10,429 nucleotides of DNA. Source: an uncultured Caulobacteraceae bacterium. GTDB taxonomy: Bacteria > Pseudomonadota > Alphaproteobacteria > Caulobacterales > Caulobacteraceae. Shown piece by piece: positions 1 through 7,137 of the stretch. The position numbers and the translations under genes are program-made. Numbering within the stretch: the stretch's first letter is position 1; each line of letters opens with the position of its first letter. The DNA lies in contig CAISGS010000167.1 of NCBI GenBank assembly GCA_903884915.1, positions 1 through 10,429 on the forward strand, read 5' to 3'. The notes under the pieces were generated by a model. It searched no databases, had not been told where the DNA came from, and saw only the letters and a list, made by a program, of their open reading frames with translations.

Positions 1-477
1 CTTGGCGGCGAGGGCTCTGGCGACATGGACCCGCGCCGCCTCTCCGCCCGACAGGGTGGTAATGTCGCGGCCGAGAAGATGTTTTAGATCGCAGGCCTCA
101 ACGGCCTCATCGACGGCGGCTTGATCCAAGGCGCTGAGCCGTCCGGTCTGGCCGCCATAGGCGAACCGGCCAAGGGCTATGGCCTCATGAACCGCGATGG
201 GCCAAGCGACGGGGCGGCTTTGCGGCAGATAGGCCACGCGGCGCGCCCGGGCGGTGGCGCTTAGGCTCGCAACAGGATCGCCGCCGATCAGGGCGCTGCC
301 GCTCGATAGGGGGGTGAGACCCAGCAGGCTGCGCGCTGCCGTGGTCTTGCCCGAGCCATTGGGACCGAGCAGCCCGACCAATTCACCGGGATAGAGATCG
401 AGGCTGAGACCCTTGAGGATCTCCTTTTGGCCCTTTCGGACCACAGCCTTTTGCAGGGACAGGAGCGGGGCGGTCAT
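1..477 (-). CDS. ABC transporter ATP-binding protein of a BtuCD/FecCDE-type importer (C-terminus beyond window)
   Basis: This is the cytoplasmic ATPase that powers uptake of a metal chelate (cobalamin or ferric siderophore) through the FecCD-type permease encoded just before it. The 159 visible residues carry the Walker A loop GPNGSGKTT (residues 38-46), the Q-loop glutamine in YLPQS (Q86) and the ABC signature LSGGE (142-146). The reading frame stays open to position 1, so Walker B, the D-loop and the H-loop lie outside the window. The ATG overlaps the permease stop codon as ATGA (474-477), which implies translational coupling and one operon. The family assignment is firm. The substrate is not decided by the sequence: BtuD and FecE-like ATPases are very similar, and no outer-membrane receptor is visible here. 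Confidence 0.93.
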   Translation of the reverse strand, partial: MTAPLLSLQKAVVRKGQKEILKGLSLDLYPGELVGLLGPNGSGKTTAARSLLGLTPLSSGSALIGGDPVASLSATARARRVAYLPQSRPVAWPIAVHEAIALGRFAYGGQTGRLSALDQAAVDEAVEACDLKHLLGRDITTLSGGEAARVHVARALAAK

Positions 478-1487
478 TGGGCCTTGCCCTGCGCACTGCG
501 TCGCGCTGCGATCCATAGGAAGATGGGCGCGCCAACCAAGGCGGCGACGACGCCCAGCTTAAGTTCATTATCGCTGGGCACCAATCGCGCGCCCACATCA
601 GCGAGCACCAGCAGGACCCCGCCTGCAAGCGCCGAGGGAACCAGAGCCCGGCCCGGATCAGACCCGACCAGAGGCCGCACCAGATGGGGCGTGACGATGC
701 CGACAAAGCCGATGGCTCCGGCCAGCGCCACTGAGCCTCCCGTCGCCAGACCACAGCCCACAGCTACCAAGACCCGCGTTCGGGTCAGATCAAGCCCAAG
801 TCCGTGGGCCGCCTCTTCGCCCAAGGTCAGGGCTGAAAGACCGCGCCGAGTCATCAGTAAAATGAGGGTTCCCAGCGCGATGATCGGGCCGGACAGGGCA
901 ATGTCGGACAGGCTGCGATTGGCCACCGACCCCATCAGCCAACTGACCATATCGTTTAGCGTAAAGGGGTTGGGCGCGAGGTTCATGAGGAGCGATAGGA
1001 GCGCGCCCGCAAGGCTGGACAGGCCAACCCCGATCAGGATCAGACCGACCATGTCCCGCACCCTTTGGGCCGCAAAGGCGATCAGGGCGGTGGCCGACAG
1101 GGCCCCAACCACAGCGCCGATCTGTAAGGCCGGGGCAAAGCTTGCGCTGAAGCCATAATAGATGGCGATGACCGCACCGAGCGAGGCCGTCACTGACACA
1201 CCCAAAACGCCCGGCTCGGCCAAAGGATTGCGCAGCAGCCCCTGCATAGCAGCCCCCGACAGGCCTAGACTGGCCCCCACGATCCAGGCCGCCAGCGCTC
1301 GGGGCAGGCGAATGGACCAGAGAATCGTCTGGCTGGTGGCATCCCCGCCGCCGAATAGGCTGGCGAGGACCTTACCCAAGGCCATGGGGGTCTCGCCCAA
1401 GCTGCAGGCCAACAGCACGGCCAGAAGGCTGGCGATAGCGAGGGCTGGGATCAGACTGCGGCTATGATCGGTCGGTCCAGCGCTCAT
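474..1487 (-). CDS. FecCD-family ABC transporter permease (BtuC-like)
   Basis: This inner-membrane permease is the translocation pore of a cobalamin/ferric-siderophore importer; such proteins form homodimers with about ten helices per subunit. At 337 residues it has the usual family length. Family hallmarks are visible: an RLPRALAAWIVGASLGLSG block (60-78), LRNPLAEPGVLGV (85-97), the cytoplasmic segment EEAAHGLGLD (224-233) that normally contacts the ATPase, GFVGIVTPHLVR (260-271), and the C-terminal block ELKLGVVAALVGAPIFLW (308-325). A first hydrophobic helix covers about residues 12-30. The ATG (1485-1487) overlaps the stop of the binding-protein gene by four bases, and the stop overlaps the ATPase start the same way, so all three products are probably translated as a coupled unit. 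Nothing in the sequence tells cobalamin from siderophore specificity. Confidence 0.95.
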   Translation of the reverse strand: MSAGPTDHSRSLIPALAIASLLAVLLACSLGETPMALGKVLASLFGGGDATSQTILWSIRLPRALAAWIVGASLGLSGAAMQGLLRNPLAEPGVLGVSVTASLGAVIAIYYGFSASFAPALQIGAVVGALSATALIAFAAQRVRDMVGLILIGVGLSSLAGALLSLLMNLAPNPFTLNDMVSWLMGSVANRSLSDIALSGPIIALGTLILLMTRRGLSALTLGEEAAHGLGLDLTRTRVLVAVGCGLATGGSVALAGAIGFVGIVTPHLVRPLVGSDPGRALVPSALAGGVLLVLADVGARLVPSDNELKLGVVAALVGAPIFLWIAARRSAQGKAQ

Positions 1488-2377
1488 GGCCGCTTACCGC
1501 GCAAAACATCCCCGCCCTTGGCCATGTCCAAGGTGGCATCGGCGAGGAACCAGCCCGAACAGGCCGTCACTGCGCCGGGCAGGGCGACTGTGGGGCGTGA
1601 TTTGAGGCTCTGGCGCACGAGGGGATGACGGGCCGACGACCAAGGAAAGAGGTCCACCTCGCCCAAACTCATAAATCCAGTCACCACCATGCTGGGGGCC
1701 TTTGCGGCTAGCCTTTCCAGCGGCAGTTCGCTCCAGCCGCGATGGCGATCATCGTAGGGGACAAGGCCCGCTGTCGCCATCATCTGGCCAAGGCTGGTAT
1801 CGGCCCCCGCCTGAACGCCGCCGGAAGTGACATAGAGCGCCTCGACAGGTGGGCCTTGGCGCTTGGCCTTGGCAAGGGTGGCATCAAACTGACGCACAGC
1901 AGCCTCGCCGCGCTCTGGATGGCCAAGGCCCTTGGCTGCCAGCCGAAGATTGCCGCGGATGCCCTCATATTGATCGGCCTCGCCCAGCTGTAGGACGGGC
2001 GTGCCGGAGGCTTGGAAAAACCGCGCGGCGTCCGGTCCGCCGCCATAGGTCCGCACCACCAAATCCGGCTCAAGGGCCAGAACCGACTCGGCGCGCGAGC
2101 GCACCTGCGGAAGGCCCTTGGCCGCCTCGCGCATATAGGAATGGCTGGCCTGGGACTGGCTCGAGAGGGCGAGGATCTGGCTACGGTCTGCGAATTTCAG
2201 CACGAACTGGTCTGCGCAATAGTCGAGTGACACAACCCGCTTGGGCGCGGATGAAGTCACTGGGCGCGGTGCCTCGGACACCGCGACGACGGCGATAGCG
2301 GACAGGCCGACCACGACCGCTGAAGCGGCCCATAGGTGACGACCCTTCGCCAATCTGCGCAGCGGCCCATCGGCCAT
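1484..2377 (-). CDS. Periplasmic substrate-binding protein of the importer (BtuF/FecB-like)
   Basis: This is the predicted periplasmic receptor that delivers the chelate to the FecCD-type permease. From the start chosen here it has 297 residues. The N-terminus is basic (PLRRLAKGRH) and followed by a hydrophobic stretch at about residues 15-33, which fits a signal peptide or membrane anchor; there is no lipobox cysteine. The mature part begins with PKRVVSLDYCADQFVL, the RVVSL..C.DQ pattern of the class III (BtuF/FhuD) fold. It continues with PDLVVRTYGGG and a C-terminal lobe that includes GWSELPLERLAAKAP. The frame is open upstream to an ATG at 2533, but those 52 extra residues do not look like a signal peptide. 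The ATG at 2377 has a good ribosome binding site (AGGAG, nine bases upstream). It is the first gene of the three-gene operon. Cobalamin is the likelier ligand by resemblance, but a ferric siderophore is possible. Confidence 0.86.
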   Translation of the reverse strand: MADGPLRRLAKGRHLWAASAVVVGLSAIAVVAVSEAPRPVTSSAPKRVVSLDYCADQFVLKFADRSQILALSSQSQASHSYMREAAKGLPQVRSRAESVLALEPDLVVRTYGGGPDAARFFQASGTPVLQLGEADQYEGIRGNLRLAAKGLGHPERGEAAVRQFDATLAKAKRQGPPVEALYVTSGGVQAGADTSLGQMMATAGLVPYDDRHRGWSELPLERLAAKAPSMVVTGFMSLGEVDLFPWSSARHPLVRQSLKSRPTVALPGAVTACSGWFLADATLDMAKGGDVLRGKRP

Positions 2378-2385
2378 GCACCCCG

Positions 2386-2392
2386 TCTCCTG
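2386..2392 (-). promoter_or_regulatory. Ribosome binding site that fixes the start of the binding-protein gene
   Basis: On the minus strand this reads CAGGAGA, nine bases from the AGGAG core to the ATG at 2377. It supports the internal start over the upstream ATG at 2533, because the signal-like hydrophobic segment then lies at the N-terminus. Confidence 0.7.
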
Positions 2393-2426
2393 TTCGCCCA
2401 AATTGCGGTCTGCTCTTGGGTCCTGT

Positions 2427-2455
2427 GCTATAGAAGGGCGCGAGCACGGGGTAAA
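2427..2455 (-). promoter_or_regulatory. Candidate sigma-70 promoter of the importer operon
   Basis: On the minus strand a -35-like TTTACC (2455-2450) is followed by a 17-base spacer and a -10-like TATAGC (2432-2427). Each hexamer matches four of six consensus positions at ideal spacing. Transcription would start near 2420, giving a leader of about 43 bases before the ATG at 2377. This leader opens with a small hairpin, CCCAA/TTGGG (arms 2420-2416 and 2401-2397). It is inferred from consensus matching only. Confidence 0.42.
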
Positions 2456-2542
2456 GTGCGGGCTCAGATCGATCGGATCGTGGCGAGTGCAGTTTATTTT
2501 CCGCTCACTGTGCATTAGGGTCGCGGCGCGCATCGTCCGTCG

Positions 2543-3601
2543 GTGCCAACCGTTCGAAGGGTTAAGGCCACGTCCGTCGCTGCCATCACCATCAATGACG
2601 TTGCCGATCGCGCGGGCGTCTCGATCAAGACCGTTTCACGCGTCCTGAATAACGAGGCCAATGTTCGACCTGAGACCCGGGAGCGGGTGCAGGAGGCGGT
2701 GACGGCCCTTGGCTATCGGCCCAACCTGTCGGCGCGCAGCCTTGCCGGCTCGCGCTCGTTCCTGATTGGCCTCTGTTTTGACAATCCCAACCCCGCCTAT
2801 GTCAGCGAGGCCCAGATTGGGGCCATTACCCGCTGCCGCGTGTCTGGTTATCATCTCGTCGTTGAGCCCGTCGACAATCGCTCAGAGACCGCCGATTCCC
2901 AACTCGAAGCCATGGTGTTCAATGTGCGCGTCGACGGGGTGATCATCACGCCGCCAGTCTCCGACCATCCGGCGATCTTGGCCATGCTTGAGGCCAGCCG
3001 CACACCCTATGTCCGTATCTCGCCAGAGCGCGACCGTGACCGGGGCCCTAGCGTCTATATGGACGACTATAAGGCCGCCTATGACATGACCAACTATCTG
3101 CTGGGTCTGGGCCATCGGCGCATTGGCTTTGTGCGCGGTCACCCCGATCACGGGTCCTCCTATCGCCGGTTTGATGGGTTTCACGCGGCGATGGCCGATC
3201 ACGGCTTGCCGCTGCAGCCGGACCTTCTGGCGCAAGGCTATTTCACCTTTCAGTCGGGCGTGCAGGCGGGCGAGCAACTGCTGCGCCATCCAGAGCGTCC
3301 GACCGCGATCTTTGCGGCCAGTGACGGCATGGCCTTGGGTGTGATGTCGACAGCGGCGCGGATGGGCCTGTCCATTCCCACCGACCTGTCCGTGGCAGGC
3401 TTTGACGATACGCCGACCGCGCGGGTGGTCTGGCCGCCTCTGACGACCGTGCGCCAGCCGATTAACGAGATGGCTGCCGCCGCTGCCGACATCCTGATCA
3501 GTGGTGAGGCCAGACGGGCCATGGATGACAAGCTGCCGATCAAGCGGATGTTGGATTTCGAGCTGATCGTGCGCCAATCCTGCGCCCCACCCAAGGCCTA
3601 G
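2543..3601 (+). CDS. LacI/GalR-family transcriptional regulator
   Basis: This is a DNA-binding repressor of the LacI/GalR family, 352 residues, with a normal domain order. The helix-turn-helix covers about residues 15-36 (ITINDVADRAGVSIKTVSRV), and the hinge region contains GYRPNLSARSLAGS (57-70). A periplasmic-binding-protein-like effector domain follows, with the family signatures LGLGHRRIGFVRG, FAASDGMALGVM and DLSVAGFDDTP. The start is a GTG at 2543. It is the only plausible start in this frame after the in-frame stop at 2516, and no clear Shine-Dalgarno precedes it, so the message may be leaderless or nearly so. The gene is divergent from the importer operon and separated from the downstream thiolase by about 280 bases. 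Such proteins usually sense a sugar or nucleoside. No sugar gene is in the window, so target and effector are unknown; autoregulation or control of a neighbour is possible. Confidence 0.95.
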   Translation: MPTVRRVKATSVAAITINDVADRAGVSIKTVSRVLNNEANVRPETRERVQEAVTALGYRPNLSARSLAGSRSFLIGLCFDNPNPAYVSEAQIGAITRCRVSGYHLVVEPVDNRSETADSQLEAMVFNVRVDGVIITPPVSDHPAILAMLEASRTPYVRISPERDRDRGPSVYMDDYKAAYDMTNYLLGLGHRRIGFVRGHPDHGSSYRRFDGFHAAMADHGLPLQPDLLAQGYFTFQSGVQAGEQLLRHPERPTAIFAASDGMALGVMSTAARMGLSIPTDLSVAGFDDTPTARVVWPPLTTVRQPINEMAAAAADILISGEARRAMDDKLPIKRMLDFELIVRQSCAPPKA

Positions 3602-3606
3602 AGCCC

Positions 3607-3631
3607 CATTTTCATTAAGACTTGGAAAATG
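3607..3631 (+). terminator. AT-rich hairpin just after the LacI-family gene, possible weak terminator
   Basis: Perfect 7-base arms, CATTTTC (3607-3613) and GAAAATG (3625-3631), enclose an 11-base loop six bases after the LacI stop codon. The stem is AT-rich and not followed by a clean T-run (CAGCTTTG follows), so terminator activity is uncertain. Confidence 0.35.
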
Positions 3632-3711
3632 CAGCTTTGTTCCAGACATCGCCGAGTCTTTGATATTTCTTACCATCGTTTCCAGTTTTGAGGCGATAGG
3701 CCTGCGAGTGT

Positions 3712-3764
3712 CCCTAGGTCTTAAGCCCGTTCATGCCCCACCATGTCATCAGGTGACCTAAGGG
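3712..3764. repeat. Inverted repeat in the LacI-thiolase spacer
   Basis: CCCTAGGTC (3712-3720) and GACCTAAGGG (3755-3764) are inverse complements apart from one bulged base, with 34 bases between them. It could be a hairpin, or a pair of protein-binding half-sites upstream of the thiolase gene. The rest of the 278-base spacer 3602-3879 shows no coding region. It has an AT-rich patch with TATAAA at 3796-3801, for which I found no matching -35 hexamer. Confidence 0.4.
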
Positions 3765-3867
3765 TAGACGCGCGATCGTGACTTTACAGAGCAATTATAA
3801 AACGCGCATTTTGAGGCTTCGAAAAGGGCGAGGCGGCAAATGAGCGGTCTGGTCTGTGCACTGACAT

Positions 3868-3872
3868 GAGGA
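3868..3872 (+). promoter_or_regulatory. Ribosome binding site that selects the thiolase start
   Basis: GAGGA lies seven bases before the ATG at 3880, but only one base before the alternative ATG at 3874. The spacing favours the second ATG, giving a protein that begins MAQAYIVAAARTAGG, which is also where thiolase homology conventionally begins. Confidence 0.7.
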
Positions 3873-3879
3873 AATGACC

Positions 3880-5052
3880 ATGGCGCAAGCCTATATCGTA
3901 GCGGCCGCGCGTACGGCCGGGGGCCGCAAGGGCGGACGTCTGTCGGGCTGGCACCCAGCCGATCTGGCCGGAAGTGTTCTGGACGCGTTGATCGCGCGCA
4001 CGGGTGCTGATCCGGCACTGGTTGAAGATGTGATCATGGGCTGCGTTGGTCAGGCCGGTGAACAGGCCACCAACATCGCGCGCAACGCCGTGCTGGCCTC
4101 GAGCCTGCCCGAGAGCGTGCCCGCCACCTCGGTTGACCGTCAGTGCGGTTCGTCGCAGCAGGCCCTGCACTTTGCCGCTCAGGCCGTGATGTCCGGCTCG
4201 ATGGACATTGTCATCGCCGCTGGCGTCGAGAGCATGAGCCGCGTGCCCATGGGCATGCCGACCATCCTGCCTTTCAAGAACGGCCTTGGCATCTATAAGA
4301 GCCCGCGCATGGAAGAGCGCTATCCTGGCATCCAGTTCAGCCAGTTCGTGGGTGCGGAAATGGTCGCTGCCAAGTACGGCCTCGACAAGGACCAGATGGA
4401 CAGCTTCGGCTATGCCAGCCACCAGAAGGCCATTGCCGCGACCAAGAGCTGTGCCTTCACCGACGAGATCGTGCCAATCCAGATCACCATGCCCGACGGC
4501 TCGACCGAAATGCATGTGATCGACGAGGGGATCCGCTTTGAAGCCAGCCTCGAAGGCATGCGCGGCGTCAAGCTGTTGCAAGAGGGCGGCACCTTGACGG
4601 CGGCCACCTCCAGCCAGATCTGCGACGGCGCTTCGGGCGTCATGGTCGTCAACGAGGCCGGTCTGAAGGCTCTGGGCGTCGAGCCCCTGGCCCGCATCCA
4701 CCACATGACCGTCATTGGCGGTGATCCGGTGATCATGCTGGAAGCCCCGATCCCCGCGACCCACCGCGCCCTTAAGAAGGCCGGTATGAAGATCGACGAT
4801 ATCGACCTTTACGAAGTCAACGAAGCCTTCGCCTCGGTGCCAACCGCTTGGCTCAAGGATATCGGCGCCGATCCTTCCCGTCTGAACGTCAATGGCGGCG
4901 CGATTGCTCTGGGTCACCCCCTCGGTGGTTCGGGCACCAAGCTGATGACCACCTTGATCCACGCTCTAGGCGCCCACAAGAAGCGCTATGGTCTGCAGAC
5001 CATGTGCGAAGGCGGCGGCCTAGCCAATGTGACGATCATCGAGCGCCTCTAA
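3880..5052 (+). CDS. Acetyl-CoA acyltransferase (thiolase family)
   Basis: This cytoplasmic thiolase cleaves or forms 3-ketoacyl-CoA by acyl transfer to and from CoA. It could serve beta-oxidation-type degradation or acetoacetyl-CoA metabolism. The 390-residue length is typical. All catalytic elements are present: the nucleophilic cysteine in DRQCGSSQQA (C89), NEAFA (314-318), the histidine of GHPLGGSG (H346) and the acid/base cysteine of CEGGG (C376). The start at 3880 is preferred to the ATG at 3874 because of ribosome-binding-site spacing. A strong intrinsic terminator follows the gene, so it is probably transcribed alone or as the last gene of its unit. The AtuA-family gene 85 bases downstream suggests degradation of an unusual or branched acyl chain. 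Chain-length preference, degradative (FadA-like) versus biosynthetic (PhaA-like), cannot be read from the sequence. Confidence 0.95.
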   Translation: MAQAYIVAAARTAGGRKGGRLSGWHPADLAGSVLDALIARTGADPALVEDVIMGCVGQAGEQATNIARNAVLASSLPESVPATSVDRQCGSSQQALHFAAQAVMSGSMDIVIAAGVESMSRVPMGMPTILPFKNGLGIYKSPRMEERYPGIQFSQFVGAEMVAAKYGLDKDQMDSFGYASHQKAIAATKSCAFTDEIVPIQITMPDGSTEMHVIDEGIRFEASLEGMRGVKLLQEGGTLTAATSSQICDGASGVMVVNEAGLKALGVEPLARIHHMTVIGGDPVIMLEAPIPATHRALKKAGMKIDDIDLYEVNEAFASVPTAWLKDIGADPSRLNVNGGAIALGHPLGGSGTKLMTTLIHALGAHKKRYGLQTMCEGGGLANVTIIERL

Positions 5053-5071
5053 GGGGTTCGATAATTTTAGG

Positions 5072-5107
5072 AAAGGGCCGGTCGGCAACGGCCGGCCCTT
5101 TTCATTT
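5072..5107 (+). terminator. Intrinsic terminator after the thiolase gene
   Basis: AAAGGGCCGG (5072-5081) pairs perfectly with CCGGCCCTTT (5092-5101). Two further inner pairs (one T-G) leave a GGCAAC loop. The hairpin is followed by a T-rich run, TTTTCATTTT. It is a strong rho-independent terminator 20 bases after the thiolase stop codon, and it suggests that the next gene needs its own promoter or depends on read-through. Confidence 0.9.
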
Positions 5108-5137
5108 TAACCACACAACAAAGACCGGGAGGACGCC

Positions 5138-6946
5138 ATGTCAGACAAGATCGTGCGGATCGGAGGCGCGGGCGGCTTTCTCGGTGACAGTTCGGTGGCG
5201 GCTCCCCAACTGATTGACGGGGGACGGCTCGACTATCTGATCCTCGACTATCTGGCCGAGGCGACCATGCCGATGCTGGCCATGATGCAGAAGGGACGGC
5301 CCGAAGGCGGCTATGCCCGCGACTTCACCGAATGGGTCTGGAAAGACAATATCCGCGAACTGAAACGCCAGTCCATCAAGGTCGTGACCAATGCCGGGGG
5401 GCTGAACCCCAAGGCCTGCCGCGCGCGCATGGAGGCCTTGGCCGCTGACGCGGGCCTGAGTTTCAACATCGCTATTGTTGAGGGCGACGATCTGCGCGGC
5501 GATCTGGGCCGTCTGGCCGATGTGCGCGAGATGGTGTCCGGTGATGGCTTTCCCGCCCCCGACGCGGTGCTCAATGCCAGCGTCTATTTCGGGGCTGACC
5601 CGATTGTTGCGGCCCTCAGGGCCGGGGCCGATGTGGTGATCACGGGCCGGGTGGTCGATTCCGCTCTCGTGCTCGCGCCCTTGATGTTCGAGTTCGGCTG
5701 GAAGGCCAGCGACTATGATCAGCTTGCCGGTGGCTCGCTGGCCGGTCACGTCATCGAGTGCGGGGCGCAGGCCACCGGCGGGCTCTTTACCGATTGGGAG
5801 AGCGTGCCGGACTGGGCCCATATTGGCTATCCGATCGTCGAATGTGCTGCCGATGGCTCCTTCATCGTCACCAAGCCAGAGGGCACGGGCGGTCTGGTCA
5901 CCTGCGCCACGGTCGGCGAACAGATTCTCTACGAGGTCGGTGATCCCCAAGCCTATATGCTGCCCGATGTGGTCTGCGACTTTGCCGGTCTCAAGATCGA
6001 ACAGGTCGGCGAGCAGCGGGTACGCGTCAGTCAGACCAAGGGCCGCGCGCCGAGTGGCTTCTACAAGGTCTCTGTCACCCATGCCGATGGCTGGCGCTGC
6101 CTGGCTGCCATGCCGGTGGTGGGCCGCGATGCCGCCCGCAAGGCTGAACGTCAGGCCGACGCGGTGATCGAACGGGTTGAGGAGATGCTCCGCAACCGCA
6201 ACCTGCCGCCCTTCCGCGCCAAACGGATCGAGGCGCTGGGGGCTGAAGCGACCTATGGGGCCAACAGCCGGGCGCGCGATGTGCGCGAGGTGGTCTGTAA
6301 GATCGGGGTCGAGCATGACGATCCCGCCGCGATGGAGGTCTTTATGCGCGAGATCGACTCGCCAACCACCTCCATGTCCCCCGGCTCGACCGGCTGGTTC
6401 GCGGGCCGCCCGACCGTTTCGCCAGTGATCCGGGTCTATAGCTGCCTCATTGACCGCACCACCCTATCGCCCAAGGTCGATCTGGCCGGTCAGACCTTTG
6501 AGGTCGCGGTGGTCGAACCGGCGCGCCGGTTTACCCCAGACCAGATCGAACGGCCCGATGTGTCTGGTCTTGAGATCAGTTCGTCAGCGGCCAATGATGA
6601 AGAGATGGTAGAGGTCGATCTGATCGACATTGCTTGGGCCCGGTCCGGCGACAAGGGCGACTCGTTCAATGTCGGCGTCATTGCCCGCAAGCCCGAGCTC
6701 TTGCCCTATATCCGCGCGGCCCTCAGCGAAGCGGCGGTGCTTGGCTTTCTGGCTCACGAGTTCGAAGGCGGTCGCAAACCCAGCGTCGCGCGCTTTGACC
6801 TACCCGGTATGACGGCGATCAACCTGCTTTGCCAAAACGCCTTGGGCGGCGGACAGTTGGCGACCCTTCGGCTCGACGCCCTGGCCAAGGGCAAGGCGCA
6901 GCAACTGTTGGAGTTCCCGGTGAAGGTGCCGGCGAGGTTGGTTTGA
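5138..6946 (+). CDS. AtuA-family (DUF1446) acyclic terpene utilization protein
   Basis: The 602-residue protein belongs to the AtuA family, named for the gene at the head of the Pseudomonas citronellol/geraniol catabolic cluster; the biochemical role of AtuA is not settled. The large N-terminal domain shows conserved glycine-rich and polar blocks: IGGAGGFLGDS (8-18), NAGGLNP (85-91), TGRVVDSA (169-176) and ECGAQATGGLFTDW (207-220). The C-terminal part, from about residue 495, carries IAWARSGDKGDSFNVGVIAR (SGDKGD at 503-508), which matches the small AtuA-like ferredoxin-fold domain often fused to this family. Length and two-domain layout are normal. GGGAGG five bases before the ATG is a strong ribosome binding site. 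The neighbouring thiolase supports an acyl-CoA catabolic role, but AtuC/F carboxylase, AtuD dehydrogenase and AtuE hydratase homologues are not in the window, so terpene growth should not be assumed. Confidence 0.92.
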   Translation: MSDKIVRIGGAGGFLGDSSVAAPQLIDGGRLDYLILDYLAEATMPMLAMMQKGRPEGGYARDFTEWVWKDNIRELKRQSIKVVTNAGGLNPKACRARMEALAADAGLSFNIAIVEGDDLRGDLGRLADVREMVSGDGFPAPDAVLNASVYFGADPIVAALRAGADVVITGRVVDSALVLAPLMFEFGWKASDYDQLAGGSLAGHVIECGAQATGGLFTDWESVPDWAHIGYPIVECAADGSFIVTKPEGTGGLVTCATVGEQILYEVGDPQAYMLPDVVCDFAGLKIEQVGEQRVRVSQTKGRAPSGFYKVSVTHADGWRCLAAMPVVGRDAARKAERQADAVIERVEEMLRNRNLPPFRAKRIEALGAEATYGANSRARDVREVVCKIGVEHDDPAAMEVFMREIDSPTTSMSPGSTGWFAGRPTVSPVIRVYSCLIDRTTLSPKVDLAGQTFEVAVVEPARRFTPDQIERPDVSGLEISSSAANDEEMVEVDLIDIAWARSGDKGDSFNVGVIARKPELLPYIRAALSEAAVLGFLAHEFEGGRKPSVARFDLPGMTAINLLCQNALGGGQLATLRLDALAKGKAQQLLEFPVKVPARLV

Positions 6947-6966
6947 GACTTAAACAAGGCCCCCTT

Positions 6967-7022
6967 AAGCCCTTTCCCCCCTTGAGGGGGAGAGGGTTGG
7001 GAGTGGGGGGTGTGCATCCACT
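6967..7022. repeat. 56-bp direct repeat, copy 1
   Basis: This stretch is identical to 7245-7300 except for one base (G at 7014 against T at 7292). It contains its own hairpin: CCCCC, loop TTGA, GGGGG, extended outward by mostly complementary CCCTTTC and AGAGGG. It lies 20 bases after the stop of the AtuA-like gene. Similarity fades into a looser 25-base tail on the right side of each copy (CCGCC...TTCCC...GC). Confidence 0.93.
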
Positions 7023-7034
7023 CCCCTCCGCCAC

Positions 7035-7111
7035 ATTCCCGCAAAACAGAATTCCAGCGGGCCGCTTCCCGCCGGAGTGAACGGGTCTAGGTCCACGCCT
7101 TCGCGGGGAAT
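7035..7111. repeat. Imperfect palindromic element (REP-like)
   Basis: The ends ATTCCCGC (7035-7042) and GCGGGGAAT (7103-7111) are inverse complements apart from one extra G. The centre is GC-rich and partly self-complementary. This looks like the ATTCCCGCGAAGGCGGGAAT type of extragenic palindrome common in proteobacteria. The right end is also related, in inverted orientation, to 7316-7337. Confidence 0.6.
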
Positions 7112-7137
7112 ACGGTGGGGGTAGGGGGGCTTTCTCC

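Noticed and set aside
2386..2420. Cobalamin riboswitch in the importer leader
   Set aside because: Only short pieces resemble the aptamer's 3' end (CCGCAA, CAGGAGAC). The conserved core blocks and paired arms are not recognisable, and CAGGAGA is explained as a ribosome binding site.
2378..2533. N-terminal extension of the binding protein from the ATG at 2533
   Set aside because: The 52 added residues are polar with scattered cysteines and would bury the export signal. The internal ATG at 2377 has a proper ribosome binding site and a signal-like start.
3784..4962. Long open frame antisense to the thiolase gene (392 codons)
   Set aside because: It mirrors the codon bias of a thiolase with intact catalytic motifs. 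The translation is rich in His, Gly and Arg and has no recognisable domain.
5141..6316. Long open frame antisense to the AtuA-like gene (391 codons)
   Set aside because: It is a complementary-strand shadow in GC-rich coding DNA. The sense frame carries clear family motifs through the whole stretch.
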